From an uncultured Acidimicrobiales bacterium (GTDB lineage Bacteria; Actinomycetota; Acidimicrobiia; Acidimicrobiales; SHLQ01): 57,513 nt of DNA. Positions 7,497 to 15,074 of this stretch are shown here, piece by piece; within the stretch, counting starts at the first letter, position 1, and each line of letters opens with the position of its first letter. The stretch is taken from positions 1-57,513 of the forward strand of contig CALHTF010000075.1 in the NCBI GenBank assembly GCA_938038815.1, in the 5' to 3' direction. The notes under the pieces were generated by a model. It was not told where the DNA came from. It made no database searches and saw only the letters and a list, made by a program, of their open reading frames with translations. The translations under genes were made by a program, and so were the position numbers.

Positions 7497-8782
7497 TGTG
7501 TTGGTTCAGGACATCGGAACATGATGTGTCGAGACATCGGAACCTTGTGGGCTGGTTGCAGGGTGGTGGATGTCGAAGAGGCGTCTGGTCATTATGGCGG
7601 TGGTTACCGAGGGGCGAACCCACGCTGAGGTTGCTGCCGAGCACGGGGTATCGAGGTCGTGGGTAACGCGTCTTGTTGGCCGTTACCGGGCCGAGGGCGA
7701 AGCTGCTTTTGAGCCCCGATCCCGCCGGCCCATCAGCTCTCCCACAAAGATCGATTCCGATGTCACTGATCTCATAGTGAACCTGCGGCAAAGCCTCACA
7801 GACTCGGGCCTCGACGCAGGGCCCCACACCATTAGGTGGCACCTCGAAACCCATCACGGCATCGTCGTGTCGGTATCGACGATCCGCCGTCGACTACTCG
7901 CTGCGGGACTGATCGAACCAGCACCAAAGAAACGGCCAAAGTCTTCCTACACCCGCTTCGAAGCCGAACTCCCAAACCAGACTTGGCAGTCAGATTTCAC
8001 CCACGTGTGGCTCGCTGACCGCACCCACACCGAAATCATCACCTGGCTTGATGATCACTCCCGCTACGCACTCCACGTCAGCGCCCACCGACGAATCACC
8101 GGCCGGATCGTTGTCGAAACCTTCAACAAAACCGCAGACCAGCACGGATTTCCAGCATCAACACTCACCGATAACGGCATGGTCTACACCACACGATTCT
8201 CCGGAGGGAAAGGCGGACGCAACGCTTTCGAAACCACACTCGCTGACCTAGGCATCACCCAAAAGAACTCCAGCCCAAACCACCCCACCACCTGCGGCAA
8301 AGTCGAACGATTCCAACAAACAATGAAGAAATGGCTCACCGCCCGACCCCCAGCCAACACCCTCAACGAGCTCCAAACCCGTATCGACAACTTCGTCAAC
8401 AACTACAACCACCACCGCCCTCACCGCAGCCTCGACCGGACCACACCCGCTATCGCCTACAAACGGCTACCCAAAACAGGACCCACCAACAACGGCGCCG
8501 GACCCCACTACCGGATACGCCGGGACCGCATCGACAAACGAGGCGCAATCTCACTTCGCCGGGCAGGCCGAATGCACCACATCGGCATCGGCCGAGCCCA
8601 CAAAGCAACACCAGTCATCCTCCTCATCGACGACCTCGACATCCGCGTCATCGCCACCGAAACCGGAGAACTCCTCCGCCATCTCAAACTCAACCCCAAC
8701 ATCGGCTACCAACCCCAACCCAAAAACCAAGAAACCCCCTGAACCGCAGGTTCAGAGGGTTCCGATGTCTTGAGACATCACA
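7497..8782 (+). mobile_element. IS481-family insertion sequence, complete (1286 bp)
   Basis: The element begins TGTG and ends CACA. Its terminal 24 bp are imperfect inverted repeats (20 of 24 positions match, including an uninterrupted GACATCGGAAC core). A second copy of the core lies inside the left end (7533-7543, after 7510-7520), and the internal copy at 7522-7544 matches the right end at 21 of 23 positions, suggesting two transposase contacts on the left. A single transposase gene fills the element. Flanking 15-bp direct repeats mark the target duplication. IS481 elements with TGT ends and long duplications are known. The intact frame and perfect duplication point to a recent insertion. 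Confidence 0.9.
7570..8742 (+). CDS. IS481-family transposase (DDE)
   Basis: 390-residue transposase for cut/copy-and-paste movement of the surrounding element. Residues ~10-55 form a helix-turn-helix (VTEGRTHAEVAAEHGVSRSW, then VTRLVGRYRAEG). The rve integrase core carries the acidic triad in WQSDFTHVWL (first D), TLTDNGMVYT (second D) and CGKVERFQQT (E), followed by the typical NNYNHHRPHRSLDRTTPAIAY block. Length and order match intact family members; I see no frameshift or stop, so it is probably active. It starts 73 nt inside the left end and stops 40 nt before the right end. The product would act on its own inverted repeats. Confidence 0.93.
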   Translation: MSKRRLVIMAVVTEGRTHAEVAAEHGVSRSWVTRLVGRYRAEGEAAFEPRSRRPISSPTKIDSDVTDLIVNLRQSLTDSGLDAGPHTIRWHLETHHGIVVSVSTIRRRLLAAGLIEPAPKKRPKSSYTRFEAELPNQTWQSDFTHVWLADRTHTEIITWLDDHSRYALHVSAHRRITGRIVVETFNKTADQHGFPASTLTDNGMVYTTRFSGGKGGRNAFETTLADLGITQKNSSPNHPTTCGKVERFQQTMKKWLTARPPANTLNELQTRIDNFVNNYNHHRPHRSLDRTTPAIAYKRLPKTGPTNNGAGPHYRIRRDRIDKRGAISLRRAGRMHHIGIGRAHKATPVILLIDDLDIRVIATETGELLRHLKLNPNIGYQPQPKNQETP

Positions 8783-8797
8783 GTGTCGGGCTGGCAG
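8783..8797. repeat. Right 15-bp target-site duplication, inside the tRNA-Pro 3' end
   Basis: Identical to 7482-7496 and directly abutting the right end of the IS (8782). Bases 8786-8797 belong to the tRNA (discriminator base and 3' acceptor strand), so the duplication rebuilt the complete tRNA gene. Confidence 0.85.
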
Positions 8798-8860
8798 GAT
8801 TCGAACCTGCGATCTCTCGCCCCCCAGGCGAACGCGATAACCAAGCTTCGCTACAGCCCG
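8786..8860 (-). tRNA. tRNA-Pro (GGG)
   Basis: 75-nt cloverleaf on the minus strand: acceptor CGGGCTG/CAGCCCG with discriminator A; D arm GCGA-(10)-TCGC; anticodon arm TTCGC-CTGGGGG-GCGAG giving anticodon GGG, which reads CCC (and CCU); T arm GCAGG-TTCGAAT-CCTGC. CCA is not encoded (CAC follows). A TAGATT -10-like hexamer lies at 8876-8871, 10 nt upstream. The IS481 element begins 3 nt beyond the 3' end, so 3' maturation and termination now depend on IS sequence. Confidence 0.95.
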
Positions 8861-8870
8861 TAGCGAGACA

Positions 8871-8876
8871 AATCTA
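8871..8876 (-). promoter_or_regulatory. -10-like hexamer of tRNA-Pro
   Basis: TAGATT on the minus strand, 10 nt before the first tRNA base, matching the actinobacterial TANNNT -10 form. No convincing -35 is visible. Confidence 0.4.
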
Positions 8877-8916
8877 CTGTGCGGCGCACGCTTTCGACAC
8901 CTTGGCCGAGGCTCGC

Positions 8917-9174
8917 CTAGAAGATTTGGCGGACCAGCCAGATTCCGAAGTCAATGACCCGCCAGCCCAGATACAACGCAACCAGCACCAGCACCAGCCA
9001 GAAGTGCCAGGGAATCTTCGATGCCGCGGCATCGGGGAGTCCGGAATCGACCGCTGCGTGGTCGTGTTCGCCTGAACCCGCAGCCGGCAAAACGGTCGAA
9101 CACCTCGGGCACGAGCCATCGACCAGCAAGGTATTTGGGTTATAGAAGCGATCGCACGGCTCGCACCACGGCAT
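8917..9174 (-). CDS. Small zinc-ribbon membrane protein
   Basis: 85 residues. An N-terminal CxxC pair (MPWCEPCDRFYNP) and a second pair (GSCPRCS) make a four-cysteine zinc ribbon; after a polar stretch, SKIPWHFWLVLVLVALYLGWRVIDFGIWLVRQIF is one long or two short membrane helices. This layout is common in small uncharacterised actinobacterial proteins. A TACCGT -10 hexamer lies exactly 6 nt before the ATG, so the message is probably leaderless. The role is unknown; the ribbon would face the cytoplasm if the N-terminus stays inside. It lies just upstream of the tRNA gene on the same strand. Confidence 0.75.
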   Translation of the reverse strand: MPWCEPCDRFYNPNTLLVDGSCPRCSTVLPAAGSGEHDHAAVDSGLPDAAASKIPWHFWLVLVLVALYLGWRVIDFGIWLVRQIF

Positions 9175-9180
9175 GGCTTG

Positions 9181-9186
9181 ACGGTA
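9181..9186 (-). promoter_or_regulatory. Leaderless -10 for the zinc-ribbon gene
   Basis: TACCGT on the minus strand, 6 nt before ATG 9174; transcription would begin at or next to the start codon. Confidence 0.5.
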
Positions 9187-9206
9187 CTCGTTTCCCCGGT
9201 CGTTGC

Positions 9207-10283
9207 TTAGTCGCGCCGCACGGCCAAAATGGCCACATCGTCGCCGATTGCCCCGCGGGCAAAATCATGCGCCGCGTCGAGCAGCGTCTTGACCAACACG
9301 TCGGGAGCAACGCCCGGATCGCGTCGGATGATGGTGGCGATCCGGTCTTCGCCGAACTGGGTGTCGCCGCTGCGCGCTTCGGTGAGTCCGTCGGTGTAGA
9401 GCACCACGAAGTCGCCCGACTCCAGGGCTACTTCACGACTCACGTAGCGGGCTCCGGGGTCGAGCATCAGCAACGGCCCGGTCGAATCGAGCGGCTGCAC
9501 TTCGCGGTCGTGCCAGAGCCACGTTGTGGGGTGACCGGCCGACGCGTACCGCAGCGTGCCCGCCTCGGTGTCGAACACGACGACGACCATCGAGATGAAC
9601 TCTTCGCCGCGGTCCATGTTCGACATCTGTTCGTTGAGTTCTTCAAGCGCCTGGGCTGGGTCTCGGAACTGGCGCAGAAACACCCGCAGCAAGTATTTGG
9701 CCTGAAACGCCGTAATCGACGACTCGATTCCGTGGCCCGCCACGTCGCCGAGCACCGCCCCAACTCGAGTCTTGGATATTCGGAAGATGTCGAAGAAGTC
9801 GCCGGCCATAAGCCCCGACCCCGCTTCGTACGCCCGACCAACTTCAAAGCCGCTGAGGTCGGGTAGATCGTCGGGCGCGAGCCGGCTGGCCCAGGCTTTG
9901 GGAGCAAGGTCTTCCTGCTCGAGGGCCTCGACGGCTCGTTTCTCGATGTTGAACCGCTGGCGCGACAACCGAGCTTCTTTGACCGAGTTGCGGGCCCACG
10001 TAATGGAGATCAGGGCGGGCAAGACCACCAGGGCAAAGGTGACCGCCGCACCGTCGTTGGCCGAAAACGCGGTGAAAAACGAGGCAACCGCGAGCAACAT
10101 GTACAACGAACCCGAATGAAAGTCTTTCCGCATCGATGAGCGGGCCAACAAAAAGGCGTCGTCGGTTTCGATGTTGCGCTCCATCGATTCGAGGAATCGG
10201 TAACGCAACCGCGCCGACCGGAACCAAACGACTCCGGCTGCGAGACAGATGACGCCCAAGGCGCAAAGAACCACTGTCTTCAT
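9207..10283 (-). CDS. Membrane-anchored PP2C-type (SpoIIE/RsbU-like) phosphatase
   Basis: 358 residues. Two membrane segments (residues 3-22 and ~58-95) precede a cytoplasmic PPM phosphatase domain with the four metal motifs: SGLMAGDFFDIF, GAVLGDVAGHGIESS, VLYTDGLTEARSG and GDDVAILAV. Such proteins dephosphorylate anti-anti-sigma factors or similar Ser/Thr-phosphorylated partners in partner-switching stress signalling. No anti-sigma or STAS gene is adjacent, and there is no PAS or GAF sensor, so the input is presumably the short membrane region. ATG 10283 is preceded by TAGTGT with a 6-nt gap, suggesting a leaderless transcript separate from der. The partner is unknown. Confidence 0.85.
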   Translation of the reverse strand: MKTVVLCALGVICLAAGVVWFRSARLRYRFLESMERNIETDDAFLLARSSMRKDFHSGSLYMLLAVASFFTAFSANDGAAVTFALVVLPALISITWARNSVKEARLSRQRFNIEKRAVEALEQEDLAPKAWASRLAPDDLPDLSGFEVGRAYEAGSGLMAGDFFDIFRISKTRVGAVLGDVAGHGIESSITAFQAKYLLRVFLRQFRDPAQALEELNEQMSNMDRGEEFISMVVVVFDTEAGTLRYASAGHPTTWLWHDREVQPLDSTGPLLMLDPGARYVSREVALESGDFVVLYTDGLTEARSGDTQFGEDRIATIIRRDPGVAPDVLVKTLLDAAHDFARGAIGDDVAILAVRRD

Positions 10284-10289
10284 ATGGCA

Positions 10290-10295
10290 ACACTA
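10290..10295 (-). promoter_or_regulatory. Leaderless -10 for the phosphatase gene
   Basis: TAGTGT on the minus strand, 6 nt before ATG 10283. Confidence 0.5.
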
Positions 10296-10338
10296 TCGGC
10301 CAGAATTGCTCAGGTGGAGTAGCAGTTTGGTTACAACT

Positions 10339-10359
10339 CAGGTTTTCCACCCAAACCTG
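10339..10359 (-). terminator. Weak hairpin after der
   Basis: CAGGTTT (10339-10345) and AAACCTG (10353-10359) form a 7-bp stem with a 7-nt loop downstream of the der stop. There is no clear T-tract, so termination is only suggested. Confidence 0.3.
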
Positions 10360-10410
10360 ACTACATCTCACCCAGCGTGCTCGTTGGGCAACCAATATCC
10401 ACCAAGAGTG

Positions 10411-11799
10411 CTATTCGGCTCGATGGCGGACCCGCATCTTGATCGGTGTTGACCCCAGATCGAACCCTTCGCGCAGGCTTCGTTCGAGGTAGCGCACGTA
10501 GGTGGGGTGGATCGTCTTGTTGGCGAACAAGGTAAACGTTGGCGGGTCGGTCGCTCCCTGGGTTGCATAGAGCACCCGAGCCCCATGGGGCGCCGGCTGG
10601 CTGACCTGGGCGGCCCGAATGATGTCGTTTACCTTCCGGGTCGGTACCCGCACCCGGTAGTCGCTGATCGAGTCAGCCAATGCGGGCCACAGCCGGTGGA
10701 CGTTCTTTCCGGTGAGCGCGCTGATGTGCAGCACGGGAGCATCACCGACGAAGTGGAGCTTGCGTTCCTTTTCGCTCTTGATCTTCGCCCGCTGTTCCGC
10801 ATCGAGCAGTTCCCACTTGTTAAAGAGGACCACGATCGGGCACCCCGCGGCATCGACCCGTTCGGCGAGTCGCTGGTCTTGGTGGGTCACGCCGACGGTC
10901 GCATCGATCACCAACAGCGCAACATCGGCCGTATCGACCGCGGAAAGCGCCCGCACGACCGAGTAGTACTCGGTGTCTTCGTCGACCTTTGCTTGACGCC
11001 GCATGCCCGCAGTGTCGATAAATCGGACCGGACCGGTATCGGTGTCGACGATCGTGTCGACGGTGTCGCGGGTGGTGCCCGCCTGATCGTGCACCACCGA
11101 CCGCTCCTCGCCGATGAGCCGGTTAAACAACGTGGACTTGCCCACGTTCGGGCGCCCGACGATGGCCACCGAGAAGAGCTTTGTTTCGTCGGCGCCGCCT
11201 TCGCTGTCGAGGGAGTCGTGGTGATCATCGCCAGCCTCAGCCGAATCGGCCCCATCGGCTTCAGGCATCGGGAAGTGAGAAAGGTGGCTACAGACCAGAT
11301 CGAGAAAGTCGCCGGTGAGTCGGCCGTGCAGCGCACTGATGGGCTGGGGTTCGCCGAGCCCCAACGACATGAAATCCCAGATGTTGTTGTCGTGGGCCTG
11401 GTCGTCGATCTTGTTCACGGCGAGGATCACCGGTGCGTCGAGCCGGCGCAGCAGTTTGGCCACTCGAGTGTCGTCGTCGGTCAGCCCGACCGAGCCATCG
11501 ACCACCAGCACGATCACATCGGCGTCAGAGATCGCCTGCTCGCTCTGTTGGCTCACCTTGTCGTCAAGCGCGGTGCCGCTCGCCATCCAACCGCCGGTAT
11601 CGACCAACCGGAACGGTCGTTGTTGCCATTCGGCCAGCACTTCTTTACGGTCGCGAGTAACACCGGGCCGGGCCTCAACGATTGCTTCGCGCCGCCCGAT
11701 GACCCGGTTCAGCAGGGTTGACTTCCCCACGTTGGGGCGCCCAACGATCGCCACCAGAGGCAGCGCAGCGTCGTCGGGGTTTACCGTGAAATCGGTCAT
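10411..11799 (-). CDS. der: Ribosome biogenesis GTPase Der (EngA)
   Basis: 462-residue double GTPase needed for 50S subunit assembly. The first G domain has GRPNVGKSTLLNRV, DTGGW and NKID; after an acidic linker (~165-195) the second has GRPNVGKSTLFNRL, DTAGMRR and NKWE; a C-terminal KH-like domain (RVPTRKVNDIIRAAQ to the end) binds rRNA. Length and order are canonical. The ATG overlaps the stop of the upstream DUF512 gene by 4 nt (ATGA), so translation is coupled. Der at the end of the scp-rluB-cmk gene string is a known actinobacterial arrangement, although here an inverted ispH lies inside that string. Confidence 0.96.
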   Translation of the reverse strand: MTDFTVNPDDAALPLVAIVGRPNVGKSTLLNRVIGRREAIVEARPGVTRDRKEVLAEWQQRPFRLVDTGGWMASGTALDDKVSQQSEQAISDADVIVLVVDGSVGLTDDDTRVAKLLRRLDAPVILAVNKIDDQAHDNNIWDFMSLGLGEPQPISALHGRLTGDFLDLVCSHLSHFPMPEADGADSAEAGDDHHDSLDSEGGADETKLFSVAIVGRPNVGKSTLFNRLIGEERSVVHDQAGTTRDTVDTIVDTDTGPVRFIDTAGMRRQAKVDEDTEYYSVVRALSAVDTADVALLVIDATVGVTHQDQRLAERVDAAGCPIVVLFNKWELLDAEQRAKIKSEKERKLHFVGDAPVLHISALTGKNVHRLWPALADSISDYRVRVPTRKVNDIIRAAQVSQPAPHGARVLYATQGATDPPTFTLFANKTIHPTYVRYLERSLREGFDLGSTPIKMRVRHRAE

Positions 11800-13259
11800 C
11801 GGCTCAGGGCCTCTCGTAGAGCTGCACCGTTGGTTTCTACCAGGTCGACCGGGTGCGGAAGATCGGCGACGGTTAACCCGTCGAGAAAGACGCCGCGGCT
11901 CAGGCAGACGTCGGGCAGCAGGTACCGGTGACCCGCTGGTTCGTTTTCTAGCGTGCGAATCAGATCGGCGCCCGTCAATAAGCCCGCCACGGCCGTGTTG
12001 CCACCAAAGAACTGGTTCTCGACCACGACGATGCGGATGTCGGTCCGGTCCAGCGTGGCGACCAGCGGGGCCAACACTTCGGCGCCCAGGGCCCCGGTGA
12101 GAATACCGATGGGTGCGTTGCGCTTGATGCCCAACGAGACCGGCACCGCGACGACCTGGTCGGGGTCGAGCCTCGGCGCCCGGTACTGGTCGGCTGGGGC
12201 ACCATCGACCGAGGCAAAGAAGCCGGGACGCACACCGGTGACATCGACCGTCGGGTTGTGTGCCGCTTCGAAGAACTCACGTTCGAGGGTTCGAGCCATT
12301 CCGATGCCGTCCTCGTGCATAGCAAAGTCGCCGTACGTTTCGGCGGCCGGAAACGGCCGACCGGCCCGCAGGTAGTACTCGTCGCTCGCAAACACGGTGC
12401 GTCGGCCAAGCGTAGTCAGGAAGACGTCCTGCCATTTCTCCACGATGTCGCATACCGCAGCCGCCTCGGCGACCGTGTGGGGCCGCATGCGAGGTTCGTT
12501 CGAGTGGTCGCTTACCCCGAGGGGCACGACACACACCGATGCCAGGTTCGGGTACTCGTCGAGCACCCCGCAGAGCGTGTTGTCGAGAATCTCGGCGTCG
12601 TTGATGCCGGGACACACCACAACCTGGCCGTGCACCTCGATGTCGGCGTCGAGTAGGGCACCCAACCAGCGAAGGCTGGTCGCACCGCGTTTGTTGCGCA
12701 GCATGTCGGAGCGAACATCGGGGTCGGTTGCGTGAATGCTCACGTTCAGCGGCGACAGTCCCTCGGTAACCACCCGCTCGAAGTCGGCTTCGGTGAAGCG
12801 GGTGAGGGTGGTGTAGTTGCCGTACAGAAACGACAGCCGGTAGTCGTCGTCTTTGAGATACAAGCTGCGCCGCATCCCCTTGGGGAGCTGGTAGATGAAG
12901 CAGAACTCGCAGTGGTTATCGCAGGTTCGCACCCGATCGAAGACCGCCGAGTGCACTTCGATACCCAGGGGATGTCCGGCGGGCTTGGTGGCGGTTGCCC
13001 CGATTTCGAGTCCGCCCCGGCGAAGTTCGAGTTCGACGACCGCTTCGTCGACCAGAAGCTGCCATTCGATCACGTCGCGCGGTGCAGCGCCGTTGACCGA
13101 GATCACTTCGTCGCCCACGATGACCCCTGCCTCCGCGGCGGGCGAGTCAGGAGCTACCGAAATAACGCGAGGCGCGGTGGTGGCCCCGACCATGCCCCCG
13201 GTGGGCTCAGGGTCGGTGGCCTCGGGATCCGACCCAGAAAATGATTGCAAAATCGCCAC
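11796..13259 (-). CDS. PDZ-containing DUF512 radical-SAM-like protein
   Basis: 487 residues. Residues ~30-80 are a PDZ-like domain (VISVAPDSPAAEAGVIVGDEVISVNG). A radical-SAM-type core follows with the cysteine cluster CDNHCEFCF, then RSLYLKDDDYRLSFLYGNYTTLT, and a C-terminal DUF512 region (GVRPGFFASVDG, VVENQFFGGNTAVAGLLTG). The CxxxCxxC spacing supports a 4Fe-4S cluster. The biochemical role is not established. Start: GTG 13259 has TACTCT 6 nt upstream (leaderless); ATG 13193, preceded by GGGGG, is the alternative. The 4-nt overlap with der suggests a link to ribosome or RNA biology, but this is only context. Confidence 0.85.
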   Translation of the reverse strand: MAILQSFSGSDPEATDPEPTGGMVGATTAPRVISVAPDSPAAEAGVIVGDEVISVNGAAPRDVIEWQLLVDEAVVELELRRGGLEIGATATKPAGHPLGIEVHSAVFDRVRTCDNHCEFCFIYQLPKGMRRSLYLKDDDYRLSFLYGNYTTLTRFTEADFERVVTEGLSPLNVSIHATDPDVRSDMLRNKRGATSLRWLGALLDADIEVHGQVVVCPGINDAEILDNTLCGVLDEYPNLASVCVVPLGVSDHSNEPRMRPHTVAEAAAVCDIVEKWQDVFLTTLGRRTVFASDEYYLRAGRPFPAAETYGDFAMHEDGIGMARTLEREFFEAAHNPTVDVTGVRPGFFASVDGAPADQYRAPRLDPDQVVAVPVSLGIKRNAPIGILTGALGAEVLAPLVATLDRTDIRIVVVENQFFGGNTAVAGLLTGADLIRTLENEPAGHRYLLPDVCLSRGVFLDGLTVADLPHPVDLVETNGAALREALSR

Positions 13260-13265
13260 ATACAG

Positions 13266-13271
13266 AGAGTA
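13266..13271 (-). promoter_or_regulatory. Leaderless -10 for the DUF512-der pair
   Basis: TACTCT on the minus strand, 6 nt before GTG 13259, back to back with the ispH promoter. Confidence 0.45.
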
Positions 13272-13291
13272 CCGACCCGTTCGGAGCGCAC

Positions 13292-13297
13292 TACCCT
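13292..13297 (+). promoter_or_regulatory. Leaderless -10 for ispH
   Basis: TACCCT, 7 nt before GTG 13305. The intervening GGGGG could instead act as a Shine-Dalgarno on a longer mRNA. Confidence 0.4.
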
Positions 13298-13304
13298 CGG
13301 GGGC

Positions 13305-14342
13305 GTGAACGTTGACTTAGTTTTGCTCGCCGCACCACGCGGGTTTTGTGCCGGAGTCGAGATGGCGATCAAGGCTTTGGCCTGGATGGTGCGAGCCTTC
13401 GATGCCCCCGTCTACTGCTACCACGAGATCGTGCACAACCAGTTGGTGGTGAAACGCTTTGAGGACCTTGGGGTGATCTTTGTCGACGACATCGCGGAGG
13501 TTCCGGCAGGCGCCCCGGTGATGTTGTCGGCCCACGGCTCGGCTCCCGAGGTGGTCGAGGCAGCCGAGGCGGCGGGCGGGTACGTCGTCGACGCCGTGTG
13601 CCCGCTGGTGACCAAGGTGCACCACGAGGTGAAGGTCCGCGCCCACAAGGGCTACCGAATCGTGTACGTCGGCCACGACGGGCACGAAGAAGCGGTGGGC
13701 ACGATGGCGGTCGCCCCCGATGCGATTCACCGGGTCGAGTCGAGGGCCGAAGTTTCCGAACTGCCCCAGTTCGAACAGCCGGTTGCGTTGTTGGCTCAGA
13801 CCACCTTGAGTCACCGCGACTGGGACGATGTGCTCGACGCCACCCGCGAGCGGTTCCCCGATATGTGGATGCCGGGGCGCAGCGACTTGTGCTTTGCCAC
13901 CACCAACCGCCAGTCGGCGTTGATGGAGATCGCTGCCCGCTGCGACGCGGTCGTGGTGATCGGTTCGGCCAACTCGTCCAATACCGTGGCGCTCGAGAAA
14001 CTGGCAGCCAGCAACGAGAACACCCGGGTGTTTCGGGTCAATGACGCAAACGAGCTACCGAGCGACATCACCGGCACCGTTGGCGTGACCGCCGGTGCGT
14101 CAGCGCCGGAGGAACTCGTCGAGTCGGTCATCGCCCGTCTCGACCCAGCCAACGGGGTCGAAGAAGTTCGCATCACCGACGAGGACGAGTACTTCCCTCC
14201 CCCACGCGCATTACGAGACTTACTGTTCGCCATCGACAGCTTCGCCACGTTCGCGGCCGGGGGATCGTTCAGCGATCGGCCGCCGGTCAACGACCGCACC
14301 TTGGCCGCCAGCGTTGCGCTATCGACCCTGACTGCCGGGTAG
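13305..14342 (+). CDS. ispH: 4-hydroxy-3-methylbut-2-enyl diphosphate reductase
   Basis: 345-residue last enzyme of the MEP isoprenoid pathway, reducing HMBPP to IPP and DMAPP at a 4Fe-4S cluster. The three cluster cysteines are present (PRGFCAGVEMAI, DAVCPLVTKVH, DLCFATTNRQ), with the catalytic E in the TxxE-type region (LLAQTTLS...) and the SSNT motif (GSANSSNTVAL). I use GTG 13305 (VNVDLVLLAAPRGFCAG), the usual N-terminus; the 20 codons upstream have no family match. It is the only plus-strand gene inside the plsC-der neighbourhood and ends base-to-base against plsC (TAG at 14340-14342, plsC stop from 14343). Confidence 0.95.
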   Translation: MNVDLVLLAAPRGFCAGVEMAIKALAWMVRAFDAPVYCYHEIVHNQLVVKRFEDLGVIFVDDIAEVPAGAPVMLSAHGSAPEVVEAAEAAGGYVVDAVCPLVTKVHHEVKVRAHKGYRIVYVGHDGHEEAVGTMAVAPDAIHRVESRAEVSELPQFEQPVALLAQTTLSHRDWDDVLDATRERFPDMWMPGRSDLCFATTNRQSALMEIAARCDAVVVIGSANSSNTVALEKLAASNENTRVFRVNDANELPSDITGTVGVTAGASAPEELVESVIARLDPANGVEEVRITDEDEYFPPPRALRDLLFAIDSFATFAAGGSFSDRPPVNDRTLAASVALSTLTAG

Positions 14343-15074
14343 TTAGTAGCCGGCGAGGCGTTGGGCCTCGTCGTAGAGCTCCTGGATTCGTTCGCGGAGG
14401 TCCTCGGAGTGCCGGCGAACCGCTTTGCGGGGCACCCGGCCTTTCACCTGTTCGGGCGGAGCGATCGGCGGGCCGATGACAAACACCAGCTTGCGGGGCC
14501 ACACCATGTTTTGGCCCCGCGGCATGATCTGCTCGGAGCCGCCGATTCCGATCGGCACGATCGGCACTTGGGTTCGACCCGAGACAAACGACGGCCCGTC
14601 GTTCATGTTTTCCGCCTCGACCACCGGGCCGTCGCGGCGGGTTCCCTCGGGAAACATCACCAACGGCTCGCCTCGCGCGAGCACGGCCTCCGCCGCCGCT
14701 ATGGCCGACCGGTCAGCGGTGCCGCGTTGTACCGGAAACCCGCCCATCATCGATAAGAACCAGGCCCCAAACTTGTTGGTCCACAACGACTCTTTGCCCA
14801 TGAAGCGCAGGATTCGCCGGTCGATCAACGTGAGCACCGGTGTGTCGAGGTAACTGCGGTGCACGGGCGACAAGATGACGGCGCCCGACTGCGGCAGGTT
14901 CTCGTGGCCGTGGACCTCGAACCGGAAGTACGCCTTTGCCAGCGCGACGAAGGGCCACCAGAGCCCCTGGTACACCCGACGTTGGAGCTTGGTCATCGCC
15001 GAGCCGAACTCGAAGCCCGCGTCGCCGACGATCTCTCGTCGCTGGGACTCGCCGGGGTTCGCAGGAGTTGTCAT
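14343..15074 (-). CDS. plsC: 1-acyl-sn-glycerol-3-phosphate acyltransferase
   Basis: 243-residue LPLAT-family enzyme converting lysophosphatidate to phosphatidate at the inner membrane. The HX4D motif is HRSYLD (after GAVILSPV), the glycerophosphate-binding block is FPEGTRRDG, and the PIGIGG segment is present. An N-terminal amphipathic/hydrophobic stretch (VYQGLWWPFVALAKAYFRFEV) anchors it. Its ATG overlaps the stop of aroA-cmk by 4 nt, so it is the last gene of that operon. Family members can use other acyl acceptors. Confidence 0.88.
   Translation of the reverse strand: MTTPANPGESQRREIVGDAGFEFGSAMTKLQRRVYQGLWWPFVALAKAYFRFEVHGHENLPQSGAVILSPVHRSYLDTPVLTLIDRRILRFMGKESLWTNKFGAWFLSMMGGFPVQRGTADRSAIAAAEAVLARGEPLVMFPEGTRRDGPVVEAENMNDGPSFVSGRTQVPIVPIGIGGSEQIMPRGQNMVWPRKLVFVIGPPIAPPEQVKGRVPRKAVRRHSEDLRERIQELYDEAQRLAGY

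Noticed and set aside
7482-8797. An integrase-type attL/attR pair at tRNA-Pro
   Set aside because: The 15-bp repeats abut the IS ends exactly and no integrase is present, so a transposition target duplication explains them better.
10507-11721. 404-codon plus-strand frame opposite der
   Set aside because: No recognisable domain and fully overlapped by Der with intact G motifs.
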